Origin: a virus
Length of the DNA stretch: 42,492 nt
Direction: 5' to 3' (one strand)
Virus record (IMG/VR): IMGVR_UViG_3300034146_000013
Location: 1-42,492 of that record
A model generated the notes under the pieces. It saw only the letters and a program-made list of their open reading frames with translations. It did not search any database and had not been told where the DNA came from. The position numbers and the translations under genes were made by a program. Below are positions 21,974 through 29,428 of this stretch, in pieces (the first letter of the stretch is position 1; each line of letters opens with the position of its first letter).

Positions 21974-23700
21974 TAGCTCCCCTTCACTCTGCGGACAAGC
22001 GGGTCGATCCGCCGCGTCCCCTCTACCTTACCGATCAGGTCTGACACTTCTCCGGCCTTCATCCCCGGCTCTACCTTGATCCTGTACGACTTCGCGAGGT
22101 TGACCGTCTTCGTTGACGGAGGAGCGCTCCGCCACTTCGCCTTCTTGTTGGCGAGGTTCATCGTGTCCGTGCCCATGTCCACAGCGAGCAACTCCGCTGC
22201 CTCCATCGCGGCTTCGAGCGTGAGCGCGCGATGCGTCGTCATCCCGACGTTCTTCCGGATTCCCGACGCGATCATGAGTTCCCGGCGAAGGTCTGCATCC
22301 TTGTACCGTTCCGCGCCGAACATGGTCGAAGGAGCCTTCGCACACCACGCGACGGACCACGTCCCCGGCTTCGGCCATTCGACAAGGAAGATGTACGCGT
22401 CCGTTCCAGCGGGGATGAAGTGGTTCCCGCCGGCAGTCTGAATCCACACCTTCGAGCGCTTCGCAGCGCCGATCGGGTCGAACTCCTTCGTGACCACTTC
22501 TCCTGTGTAGAAGGCCGGCGCGTCCTCCTCCACGCCTTCGCCCGCGTCGAACTCCTCTTCGAGTTCGGAGAGCGTCTTCCCGCTGCGCATCTTCTCCGGA
22601 TCGAGCGGCTTCTCCGACAGATCCGCCATGCTGCGGAGATCGTGAATGCCGTTCGCGCCGACGACGTCGAGGAGTAGACAGTCCTGCTCTTCGTACGGAC
22701 GGGACTTATCCACGCGGAGGCCACGGCCGACGATCTGAACGTAAAGCCGCTTCGACTTCGTGGGCCGTCCGATGACGATGCAATCGACTTCGGGATCGTC
22801 GTAGCCAACCGTCAGGATCATGCAATTCACGACGACGGTTCCGCGCTTATGCCGCGCGAGGATCGCGTCTCGTTCGTCCTGTGACAGTCCGCCGTGGATC
22901 ACCTCCGCCGGGATGCCGGCAGCGTTGATCGCGTCCGCGAAGACGTAGCTCGATGCGATCGTGGGGAAGAACGCGAGGATCTTCCGATCCGCCGCGTTGT
23001 CCACGATGGACTGTGCCACGAGTTCGGGAGCGAGCGAGTCCGCGAGCGCTTCGCCTAGCTCTCCGTCCTTATAGTCCGCACGCGTGGCCTTGACGTTGCG
23101 GAGGTTCAGGTCCGGGACCGTCACCGCGATACCGCGCGGAGGGATCAGGAACTTCTTCTTGATCATCCACGTCAACGGCAGCGTGTACGTGATCTCTTGC
23201 CACACGGAGGCGATGCGGCCGTCCGACCGATACGGCGTAGCAGTCACGCCGACGGCCTTCGTCTTGCCGGAGAAGCAACCGAAGTGTTCGAGGATCCGCA
23301 TGTACGACGGAGCCGCAGCGAGATCGCACTCATCGACGATGATCCGGCACACGTCCCGAACTTGCGCCATGCGCTTAGGGTTCTTCAACGTCTGCACGCT
23401 CGCGACGATGACGTCCGCCGTGGTCTCGTTCTCGCGCGCCTTGACAACGCCGATGATGAGATCCGGCGCGACGGCGCGGAGAGCCTTCACGGTCTGCCGC
23501 GCGAGTTCGTCCGTGTGAACGAGGATCACGACCCGCTTATCCGGGAAGCGTGCGAGGAGCCGGCGACACATCTCCGAGAACGTGATCGTCTTGCCGGCTC
23601 CCGTGGGAAGAACGAGCATCCCCCGCATGTGCGAGGGATCCTCATCGAGCCACGCTTCCGTTTTCTCGATCGCGGTCTCTTGGTACGGGTAGAGCTTCAT
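21973..23700 (-). CDS. superfamily 2 DEAD/DEAH-type helicase
   Basis: 575 residues from ATG 23700 (ATGA overlap). Motifs: Q-like YPYQETAI at the start, Walker A LPTGAGKTIT at about 31-40, motif II IIVDECD at about 119-125, motif III-like VGVTATPYRSDG at about 150-161, motif VI VQIVGRGLRVDKS at about 323-335. The family is the UvsW/SSL2-like group common in phages. The C-terminal 230 residues are an extension with FKGAAKRSKVWIQTAG-like beta strands and no known motif. Predicted to unwind or remodel branched DNA during replication and recombination. Confidence 0.88.
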   Translation of the reverse strand: MKLYPYQETAIEKTEAWLDEDPSHMRGMLVLPTGAGKTITFSEMCRRLLARFPDKRVVILVHTDELARQTVKALRAVAPDLIIGVVKARENETTADVIVASVQTLKNPKRMAQVRDVCRIIVDECDLAAAPSYMRILEHFGCFSGKTKAVGVTATPYRSDGRIASVWQEITYTLPLTWMIKKKFLIPPRGIAVTVPDLNLRNVKATRADYKDGELGEALADSLAPELVAQSIVDNAADRKILAFFPTIASSYVFADAINAAGIPAEVIHGGLSQDERDAILARHKRGTVVVNCMILTVGYDDPEVDCIVIGRPTKSKRLYVQIVGRGLRVDKSRPYEEQDCLLLDVVGANGIHDLRSMADLSEKPLDPEKMRSGKTLSELEEEFDAGEGVEEDAPAFYTGEVVTKEFDPIGAAKRSKVWIQTAGGNHFIPAGTDAYIFLVEWPKPGTWSVAWCAKAPSTMFGAERYKDADLRRELMIASGIRKNVGMTTHRALTLEAAMEAAELLAVDMGTDTMNLANKKAKWRSAPPSTKTVNLAKSYRIKVEPGMKAGEVSDLIGKVEGTRRIDPLVRRVKGS

Positions 23701-24122
23701 CGCCCGATCACGTCCACTTCCCCGAAGCCGGCGCGGAGGTTCGCGAGCGCTGTCTCCATCGGGTCCGGCATGTTCACGCGGACACGGACCTTCGCGTCCG
23801 GGTCGCGCGGGAAGAAGCCTTCCTTGCCGTTGATCTCCATCCCGATTTTGATCCGGCCGTCATCCTCATGCCACGGCGGAATCGAGGTGATGCGGTACCA
23901 CTCGCCGTTCGGAGCGAGAACCTCGTTCCCCTCGAAGACTTCGCGCCACGGCCGATCGAGTTCGACGGCAGTCACGACGGCCTTCGGGATCAACTCTTCG
24001 AGCCTGAAACACGCGTCTTGGAGCGCTTCGCTCGCGTCTTCCGCCTGTCCCACGGTTTCCGTCTTCGCCCATTTCCGGGCCGTGTCTACCACGGCCCGGA
24101 GAGCGTCTTCAAGATCCGTCAT
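23697..24122 (-). CDS. hypothetical protein
   Basis: 141 residues from ATG 24122. The first 50 residues are a helical region (EDALRAVVDTARKWAKTE, SEALQDACFRLEELI); the second half is beta-rich with WYRITSIPPWHEDDGRIKIG and KEGFFPRDPDAKVRVRV. Not recognised. Overlaps the helicase start by 4 nt, so it is likely coupled to it. Confidence 0.75.
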   Translation of the reverse strand: MTDLEDALRAVVDTARKWAKTETVGQAEDASEALQDACFRLEELIPKAVVTAVELDRPWREVFEGNEVLAPNGEWYRITSIPPWHEDDGRIKIGMEINGKEGFFPRDPDAKVRVRVNMPDPMETALANLRAGFGEVDVIGR

Positions 24123-24310
24123 CAGTCCTCATCATCGTTGCGCATGAAGGAGGGAGCCTCCTCGTACGGCGGTTCGGCCTTCTCGCAGTGGATGCAACGT
24201 CCCCGGTCCGACAACTTCTCCGTTCCCGGCGTGATCCGGTTCCCGTAGTGGGAGCAGTACCACTTGTTCAGGCCGGCGTTCGCGTTGATGCAGAGAACGA
24301 TCGTGTCCAT
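24122..24310 (-). CDS. small zinc-binding-like protein
   Basis: 62 residues from ATG 24310 with GGAAGGA 8 nt upstream. Cys residues in WYCSHYGNR and RCIHCEKAE give three Cys and two His, a plausible single zinc knuckle. Acidic C-terminus. First gene of the leftward helicase-nuclease operon driven from element l. Confidence 0.7.
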   Translation of the reverse strand: MDTIVLCINANAGLNKWYCSHYGNRITPGTEKLSDRGRCIHCEKAEPPYEEAPSFMRNDDED

Positions 24311-24361
24311 CGGGTGAGTCCTTCCGTCCCGCCGGAGTTGCTCCCCGGCTCTGACTAGAAC

Positions 24362-24381
24362 TCTACCATGAACTTAGTAAG
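24362..24381 (-). promoter_or_regulatory. operator/promoter element l
   Basis: On the - strand CTTACTAAGTTCATGGTAGA runs into GT, giving a TAGAGT -10; TTCCGG lies 17 bp upstream. It drives the leftward operon 24310-20876. With element m, 40 bp away, it forms a divergent control region in the 167-bp gap. Confidence 0.7.
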
Positions 24382-24420
24382 TCCGGAAGGGGGGAGTCGA
24401 GCTTGCGCTCCGTGATCTCA

Positions 24421-24440
24421 GGTAGTACCTTCTTAGTAAG
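24421..24440 (+). promoter_or_regulatory. operator element m
   Basis: GGTAGTACCTTCTTAGTAAG matches the repeat in its right arm and spacer. It lies 37 bp before the rightward gene at 24478, on the other side of the divergent region from element l. No good -10 follows on + (TAAGTG), so direction is unsure. Confidence 0.55.
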
Positions 24441-24477
24441 TGTCCGGCACGCGGACGCAAGAGAGAGGATGCACACC

Positions 24478-24690
24478 ATGAGCGTTGCGCTCGCTGCCGA
24501 ACTCACGGCGGGTAAGAAGGACAAGCGGCTCGAAGCTGCCATCACTGCCGGTCTCGACGCGGAGATCACGATCCGGGCGAAGGAGCTTGCCGGCGGCCGT
24601 GACCCGAAGATGTTCCGGTCCGCTGCCGCGCGGGATCTCCTCGTGGAGGGTGCGCTCGCCGTCCGACGGAAGCGCGCCGCGAAGGCGTAG
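24478..24690 (+). CDS. small basic hypothetical protein
   Basis: 70 residues from ATG 24478, chosen for AGAGAGGA 8 nt upstream. Ala-rich helices (LAAELTAGKKDKRLEAAITAG, split by a turn) end in a basic tail (RRKRAAKA). It could be a small DNA-binding protein; it is the first gene right of the divergent operator region and precedes the primase, a natural place for a regulator. No family recognised. Confidence 0.65.
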   Translation: MSVALAAELTAGKKDKRLEAAITAGLDAEITIRAKELAGGRDPKMFRSAAARDLLVEGALAVRRKRAAKA

Positions 24691-24712
24691 ACTGACAGTC
24701 CCCTACATAGCA

Positions 24713-24742
24713 AACGACCCGGAGCGCTACCTCCGGGCCGTT
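24713..24742 (+). terminator. hairpin between small gene and primase gene
   Basis: Arms AACGACCCGGAG and CTCCGGGCCGTT pair over 12 positions with one mismatch and a 6-nt loop. Same core as the hairpins at 10119 and 16065. Just upstream, 24694-24706 is a 13-bp exact copy of 27302-27314. Possibly an attenuator for the primase gene. Confidence 0.6.
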
Positions 24743-24761
24743 CTCAACGCTAAGGACGTAT

Positions 24762-27164
24762 ATGGAACAGGTTACCACGGGGAGCGGACGTTACGCGCCC
24801 AATCTGCCGGGACAGGATCTCGAACTCAATCCGGAACATCGGCGCGAACTGATCCGAGACTCCGCGATCGACGTCGAGGTGATCCGGGAGCGCGGGTACA
24901 AGACAATGAGCCGGCCGGAGAAGTCCGGCGGAGGCATCTACTACGAGCGCGGATACCGCATGGTCAACGGGACCGTGCGCGACTTCCTCTCCGCTCTCGG
25001 CTTCCCGTCATGGGCAATTCGGGAGGACTACTTCTATCCGGGTCTGTGGATCCCGCAGTACACGCCGCGCGGGCAGCGGTACGCGGGACAGTTCAAGCCG
25101 AAACTCCCGGTTGCCAACCGGGACGGTAAGCGGATGAAGTACGCCTCCGCGAAGGGCAACGCCGTCCGGCTCGACGTGCATCCGCGATGGACGCGCGATC
25201 GTGGGCAGGAAGACGCGGCGCTCCTCCCGTGGATCAACACGGTTGACCGGCGGTTGTGGATCACGGAAGGCGTGAAGAAGGCGGACTCGCTCACGTCCCG
25301 CGACGAAGTGACGATCGCGCTCTCCGGCGTGTTCAATTGGCGAAACACTCACGGCACGTTGGGCGATTGGGAAGACGTCACGCTCAAAGGTCGCGAGATC
25401 ATCATCTGCTTCGACGCGGACGCGATCACGAAGACACAAGTCGCGCAAGCTATGGCGCGTCTCGGAAAGTGGCTCAAACACAAGGGAGCCGCGAAGGTTC
25501 ATTACTGCGTGGTTCCGGGTGAGGTGAACGGAGCCGGCGTGAAGGGAGTCGATGACTTCTTCGCTGCCGGCGGATCGATCAAGGAACTCGAACGCGCCTT
25601 CTCCCCGAAGCCTCCCCGCGTGGCGGACACGGAGGACAAGTTCACGGACGCGCGTCTCGCGGAGGTTCTCGCGGTCGAAGTTCTCGACGGCGCGTTCTGT
25701 TGGGCGGCCGGTCTCGATTGGTTGCAGTACGACGGCCGAAAGTGGCAAGAGGTTCACGAAGTCACGGTTCTCGAAGCCGTGCGACAGTGGGCCGTGGATC
25801 ACTTCGCCGCTGCGGCCGATCGGCTCCGCAACAAGGATGACGCGTCCGCTGCGGCCGATGTGGACGGATGGCGGGGGCTGCTCTCGAAGAACCGGGCGAA
25901 CTCCGTTCTCGCGTTCGCACGCGGCATCGTGGAGAAGCAGGCCGGCGACTTCGACGCGGACCCGGATCTCCTGAACATGCCGAACGGAGTCTTCAACTTC
26001 ACCACGGGGGAGTTGATGCACCATTCTTCGGAGTTCCTGTTCACGAAGATCACATCCGGTTCGTACCGGCCCGGATACACGCATCCCGATTGGGATCGCG
26101 CGCTCGAAGTGCTGCCGGCCGACGTGATGGAGTGGTTCCGCGTCCGGGTCGGACAAGCCATCACGGGACACACGACTCCGGACGGAGTCGTACCGATCAT
26201 GAAGGGTGGCGGGGAGAACGGTAAGGGTCTCCTCATGACGGACGGCATCCTCCCCGCGTTCGGCAACTACGCCGCTCCCGCGTCCTCGAAGCTCTTCGCG
26301 TCCGCGAAGAACGAGCACTCGACGGAACGCGCGGAACTCCGGGGACAGCGTCTCGTGATCGCGGAGGAGTTGACCGAAGGCCGCTCGATCGACGTAACCG
26401 CGTTGAAGCAGATTGCGGACGTCGGAGAGATCACGGCGCGGCGGACGCATCGCGATAACATGCGGTTCATCTGTTCACATTCGCTCTTCGCTACGACGAA
26501 CTACACGCCGGTAATCTCCGAGACGGATCATGGAACGTGGCGACGTCTCGCGCTCGTGATCTTCCCGTACACCTTCGTCAAGCCGGGACAACCGATCATC
26601 GACCCGGACAACGAGCGTCGCGGAGATCCGACGTTGAAGGCGCGGATCAAGGCGGGACGCGGCGGACAGCACGATGCAGCGGTGACGTGGGCGATCGAAG
26701 GCGCGCTTCTGTGGTACGCGAACATGCGCGCGATCGAAGCTGCCGTGGAGGCCGGCGAAGAGGCTCCTCCGTCCGTGATGCTGCCTCCCGCGAAGGTCCA
26801 GGCGGACACGCTCGCGTGGCGCAAGGAGGCGGACAGGATCCTCGGATTCTGGGAGGAGAAGCTCGTTCCGGATCCGACGTCCATCGTTCTCGCGTCCGAC
26901 GTCACGGATCACTTCAACGAGTGGCTAGGAGCCGGCGGACATTCACCGTGGGCGAAGGAGACCTTCGGTCCCCGCTTCAAAGATCACGCCGAGACGAAGC
27001 GTCACCGCGCGGCCTTCACGCCACGGAAGAGGCTCGCGTCCGTCATGGGGCATGTGGTCCGGCGGCCGTCCGCGCACGCGTTCCCCGGCGCGGAGAAGCC
27101 GATTCCGAAGCAGGCGGACGCGTGGCAAGGGTTCCGGTTCCGCACAGACGCGGACGACGTCTGA
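24762..27164 (+). CDS. P4/D5-type primase-helicase
   Basis: 800 residues from ATG 24762, AAGGA 5 nt upstream. The N-terminal half contains a Toprim-like DUF3854-type domain: LWITEGVKKADSL at about 164-177 and REIIICFDADA at about 210-220. The C-terminal half is the D5/P4 superfamily 3 helicase: Walker A MKGGGENGKGLLM at about 480-492, Walker B LVIAEELTEG at about 529-538, sensor SLFATTNYTPV at about 572-582, followed by the WRRLALVIFPYTFV strand. Such proteins prime and unwind at a dedicated origin, as phage P4 alpha does. No DNA polymerase is encoded, so host polymerase III is the likely partner. It ends 18 bp before the 90-bp inverted-repeat element. Confidence 0.9.
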   Translation: MEQVTTGSGRYAPNLPGQDLELNPEHRRELIRDSAIDVEVIRERGYKTMSRPEKSGGGIYYERGYRMVNGTVRDFLSALGFPSWAIREDYFYPGLWIPQYTPRGQRYAGQFKPKLPVANRDGKRMKYASAKGNAVRLDVHPRWTRDRGQEDAALLPWINTVDRRLWITEGVKKADSLTSRDEVTIALSGVFNWRNTHGTLGDWEDVTLKGREIIICFDADAITKTQVAQAMARLGKWLKHKGAAKVHYCVVPGEVNGAGVKGVDDFFAAGGSIKELERAFSPKPPRVADTEDKFTDARLAEVLAVEVLDGAFCWAAGLDWLQYDGRKWQEVHEVTVLEAVRQWAVDHFAAAADRLRNKDDASAAADVDGWRGLLSKNRANSVLAFARGIVEKQAGDFDADPDLLNMPNGVFNFTTGELMHHSSEFLFTKITSGSYRPGYTHPDWDRALEVLPADVMEWFRVRVGQAITGHTTPDGVVPIMKGGGENGKGLLMTDGILPAFGNYAAPASSKLFASAKNEHSTERAELRGQRLVIAEELTEGRSIDVTALKQIADVGEITARRTHRDNMRFICSHSLFATTNYTPVISETDHGTWRRLALVIFPYTFVKPGQPIIDPDNERRGDPTLKARIKAGRGGQHDAAVTWAIEGALLWYANMRAIEAAVEAGEEAPPSVMLPPAKVQADTLAWRKEADRILGFWEEKLVPDPTSIVLASDVTDHFNEWLGAGGHSPWAKETFGPRFKDHAETKRHRAAFTPRKRLASVMGHVVRRPSAHAFPGAEKPIPKQADAWQGFRFRTDADDV

Positions 27165-27182
27165 GCTGCGGAAACGCGGTAG

Positions 27183-27272
27183 GGTGTGACCTGTGTGAGT
27201 ACCTTTGGGAAAATCTCTAAAACAACACACACATAGGGAGATTTTCCGGAGGGTACTCACACGGGTCACACC
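27183..27272. repeat. 90-bp inverted-repeat element, copy 1
   Basis: Left arm 27183-27219, 14-nt loop, right arm 27234-27272. The arms contain GGTGTGACCTGTGTGAGTAC and GGGAAAATCTC with near-complete reverse complements. GTGTGA occurs twice in each arm, 9 bp apart. A second copy of identical length lies at 41136-41225. It sits right after the primase-helicase stop codon. Confidence 0.9.
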
Positions 27273-27283
27273 CCCTCCCGAAG

Positions 27284-27303
27284 TTCCCTAAGAAGTTAGT
27301 AGA
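27284..27303 (+). promoter_or_regulatory. operator element n (degenerate)
   Basis: TTCCCTAAGAAGTTAGTAGA retains the centre and part of the right arm. It overlaps TAGACA, which stands 17 bp upstream of the next -10 and can serve as its -35. Confidence 0.5.
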
Positions 27304-27306
27304 CAG

Positions 27307-27326
27307 TCCCCTACGAAGTTGGTAAG
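27307..27326 (+). promoter_or_regulatory. operator/promoter element o (leaderless)
   Basis: TCCCCTACGAAGTTGGTAAG runs into CT: TAAGCT at 27323-27328, with TAGACA 17 bp upstream and ATG 27335 only 6 nt downstream. It drives the 27.3-29.1 kb genes and predicts a leaderless transcript whose first reading frame is a 14-codon peptide. Confidence 0.75.
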
Positions 27327-27334
27327 CTATCCCC

Positions 27335-27379
27335 ATGAGCCGGGAAGTCCGGCCACAAACGGAGGGCTACAGACCGTGA
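27335..27379 (+). CDS. 14-codon leader peptide
   Basis: ATG 27335 sits 6 nt after the -10 of element o and opens a frame MSREVRPQTEGYRP ending in TGA 27377-27379, which overlaps the GTG of the next gene (GTGA). Internal GGAGGG is also the ribosome site of that gene. A leaderless ribosome reading this frame would stop on the downstream start, a simple coupling device. The sequence has no run of one amino acid to suggest classical attenuation. Confidence 0.45.
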   Translation: MSREVRPQTEGYRP

Positions 27380-28044
27380 GCGACTACACTCCCGCGCAGA
27401 CGAAGGCGATCGAGGCCGGCGGAACGAACAACGTCCCCGTTGGGAACTCCCTCGTGAAGAAGGGCATCTTCGAGGACAGCGGGAAGGGACTGCACGAGTT
27501 CCGCTTCGTCCCCGTCGGCACGATGGCGAAGGAGATCGAGGCGGAGAAGGAGTACGCGGAGGCGATCGAGAAGGAGGAGAACGAGACTCCCACCTCCGAA
27601 GAGTGGGAGATCGCGCAGCACAACGCACGCGAGCGCCACGAGGAGATCGAAGCGCTCTCTGACGAGTACATGACGTGCGATGCGGAGCGCGGTGACGAGA
27701 TCGAGGCGCGGCTCCGGGAGTTGGGCGCGTTCGTTCCGGTTCTCTCGAAGACGTCGGACGCGGAGGTTCGTCTCGCGGAGGCGATCGACGCGGACGACAT
27801 GGAGGCCGCGAAGCAGATCATCGAGGAAGCGGCTCCGGCCGTCGTGGTCCGTGACCCGAAGGAGACGCGGTACGCGCACGTCGATCGGTGGACGGACGAG
27901 AACCTCCTCACGAAGTACGGGATTCTTCACCGGCGGTTGATGCGGCGGACGCTCCTCAAAGCGGACCGGATGCAGGCGGAGCGGCACTGTCAGAAGGTGG
28001 AGAACGAACTTCTCTCCCGTGGCATCCGTCCGGACGGGAAGTAG
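27376..28044 (+). CDS. hypothetical acidic helical protein
   Basis: 222 residues from GTG 27376, with GGAGGG 9 nt upstream; the frame is open further left but overlaps promoter o. The start (GGTNNVPVGNSLVKKGIFED) is followed by long Glu/Lys/Ala helices (EIEAEKEYAEAIEKEENE, QHNARERHEEIEALSDEY), probably coiled coil, and a basic C-terminal helix (HRRLMRRTLLKADRMQAERH). No known domain. Closed by a strong UUCG hairpin, so it is essentially its own transcription unit. Confidence 0.75.
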   Translation: MSDYTPAQTKAIEAGGTNNVPVGNSLVKKGIFEDSGKGLHEFRFVPVGTMAKEIEAEKEYAEAIEKEENETPTSEEWEIAQHNARERHEEIEALSDEYMTCDAERGDEIEARLRELGAFVPVLSKTSDAEVRLAEAIDADDMEAAKQIIEEAAPAVVVRDPKETRYAHVDRWTDENLLTKYGILHRRLMRRTLLKADRMQAERHCQKVENELLSRGIRPDGK

Positions 28045-28052
28045 TCGAACCG

Positions 28053-28076
28053 GGCCGGCTCCTTCGGGAGCCGGCC
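28053..28076 (+). terminator. UUCG hairpin terminator
   Basis: Perfect 10-bp stem GGCCGGCTCC / GGAGCCGGCC with a TTCG tetraloop, followed by TTCCCTC, 8 bp beyond the stop codon. Strong rho-independent-type structure. Confidence 0.85.
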
Positions 28077-28098
28077 TTCCCTCGTGGGAGGAGGCGTA

Positions 28099-28491
28099 AT
28101 GGCTAGCGATCTTGCGAAGTTTTTCTCTGACATCTATGACAAGTATGAACTAACGCCGGCAGAGTACCGCGCGCTCTACCGCGCACAGGGCGGCCGTTGC
28201 TTCGTGTGCCGACGCGCGCAAGGGAAGTCGAAGCGTCTCGGCGTAGATCACAATCACTTGACCGGTGAGGTTCGCGCGCTGCTCTGCACGGGCAGTCTCA
28301 ACGCGAACACTTGCAACCGGTTGATTGCGATCTACACGCGCGATGCGCTGATCCGTGGCGCTGCGGTTCTCTCCGATCCTCCGCCGGCTCGAACTGTTCT
28401 CGGCGTGATGCGCGGGGAGCACGACGGAGACCCGGAGATTCCCTCGCTCGTGGGGAACCCGGCGTTCCGGCTGCACGAGGTATTGCGGTGA
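28099..28491 (+). CDS. endonuclease VII-like recombination nuclease
   Basis: 130 residues from ATG 28099 with GGGAGGAGG upstream. The pattern is GGRCFVCRRAQG, then LGVDHNHLTGEVRALLC and NTCN: the His-Me finger fold of phage endonuclease VII with CxxC zinc pairs and the DHNH catalytic core (residues about 30-75). T4 endonuclease VII resolves branched DNA before packaging. The remaining 50 residues are a flexible tail. GTGA overlap with the next gene; the early half of the late operon. Confidence 0.9.
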   Translation: MASDLAKFFSDIYDKYELTPAEYRALYRAQGGRCFVCRRAQGKSKRLGVDHNHLTGEVRALLCTGSLNANTCNRLIAIYTRDALIRGAAVLSDPPPARTVLGVMRGEHDGDPEIPSLVGNPAFRLHEVLR

Positions 28492-29126
28492 GCTTCGACC
28501 GCGCACGGATCCCGGAGAATCCGGCGGAGCACGAGTTCGAGACTGTGATCGTGAGCAACCTCGATCCCCGTCCGGATGACGCTCCGCCGGTTCCCGCTCC
28601 CGTGGCTTCGCTCGTGAAGACGCTTGAAGCGGCCGGATGGACGGTCCGCGTCGGGTTCTCTCGCGCGTGGAGGCGCGCGCCGAAGACGGGTCACTACCGG
28701 AAGGCGGAGTTCTTCGGCGTGTTCGCCGGGGACCACCCGTCGTGTGAGTTCCGCGTTATCTCTGTGTACTGGCGTTTCGCTGACAAGGCGGAACTCTTCG
28801 CGTGGTACCGCGACGTGATGGCTCTCGAACTCGTCACGAAGGCTTCCGGAGAACCCGCCGGGTGGACGTGGCAAGACGGCCGGATCGTGCGTGGCTTCAC
28901 GCGTCACCGCGTCAAGGTGACGGACATCAAGGAGTTTGCGCGCGTCCGTGGTTCCGTCCTTCCCGGATGGTTCGCCGGCATCGCGCGGCGCTTCGCGGAG
29001 CAGGCAACTAAGGCACTCTGCGGAGCACTCGAAGCGCACGATCCGCACGTATGGGAGACCGGAGGCGGGACGGCGAAGTCGTGCTCCGGGAAGGCTACGA
29101 AACCGAAGGAAGTGGAGGCTCCGTGA
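28488..29126 (+). CDS. hypothetical protein
   Basis: 212 residues from GTG 28488 in a GTGA overlap. It has a KTLEAAGWTVRVGFSRAWRR motif, then EFFGVFAGDHPSCEFRVISV and YWRFADKAELFAWYRDVMA, a compact alpha/beta domain, then a GWTWQDGRIVRGFTRHRVKV strand pair and a basic end. Similar proteins are common next to terminase genes in actinophages, but I do not recognise a family. Function unknown. Confidence 0.75.
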   Translation: MSFDRARIPENPAEHEFETVIVSNLDPRPDDAPPVPAPVASLVKTLEAAGWTVRVGFSRAWRRAPKTGHYRKAEFFGVFAGDHPSCEFRVISVYWRFADKAELFAWYRDVMALELVTKASGEPAGWTWQDGRIVRGFTRHRVKVTDIKEFARVRGSVLPGWFAGIARRFAEQATKALCGALEAHDPHVWETGGGTAKSCSGKATKPKEVEAP

Positions 29127-29428
29127 GGCTAGGGCCGATTCTCCCGTGGCCGGACGATCCGCCTCCGCATCCGGAGGACGCGGCTCGATGGGAGCGGTTG
29201 CAGCGTCCGATGCGGCTTCGCGTTGCGTCTCGCCGGCTTCGTGAGGCGCGGCAGATCCGAGACGGCGCGAAGCGGCATCGGATGGTGAAGCGGAGGCGCG
29301 ACGCGCTCCGCAGACTGATGAAGGAGGAGGCGCGTAGATGCGGCGCATCGCGGGGGAAGTCGGGTTCCTCGTGCTCGTGGGATTCTCGATCGTGGGAGCC
29401 GTGGCTCTCCGGGTCGCAGCGGCCGTGA
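29123..29428 (+). CDS. small basic hypothetical protein
   Basis: 101 residues from GTG 29123 (GTGA overlap). Starts PWPDDPPPHPEDAARWERL, then a long Arg-rich helix to about residue 72. The last 30 residues overlap a different-frame gene starting at 29338 and are Ser/Arg/Trp-rich, unlike the rest. Either the two genes overlap by 91 nt or a base is missing and this protein ends near 29337. Confidence 0.55.
   Translation: MRLGPILPWPDDPPPHPEDAARWERLQRPMRLRVASRRLREARQIRDGAKRHRMVKRRRDALRRLMKEEARRCGASRGKSGSSCSWDSRSWEPWLSGSQRP

Noticed and set aside
25008-26450. 480-codon leftward frame opposite the primase-helicase
   Set aside because: Low-complexity Arg/Glu/Val composition typical of the antisense frame in GC-rich genes; the + strand has all motifs.
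27183-27272. Ordinary rho-independent terminator
   Set aside because: The hairpin could stop transcription, but there is no U-run, the arms are far longer than needed and the same 90-bp unit with conserved arms occurs twice, so it is kept as a separate element.
10237-27326. CRISPR array
   Set aside because: The 20-bp repeats are scattered over 17 kb in both orientations in promoter positions, without regular spacers or cas genes.
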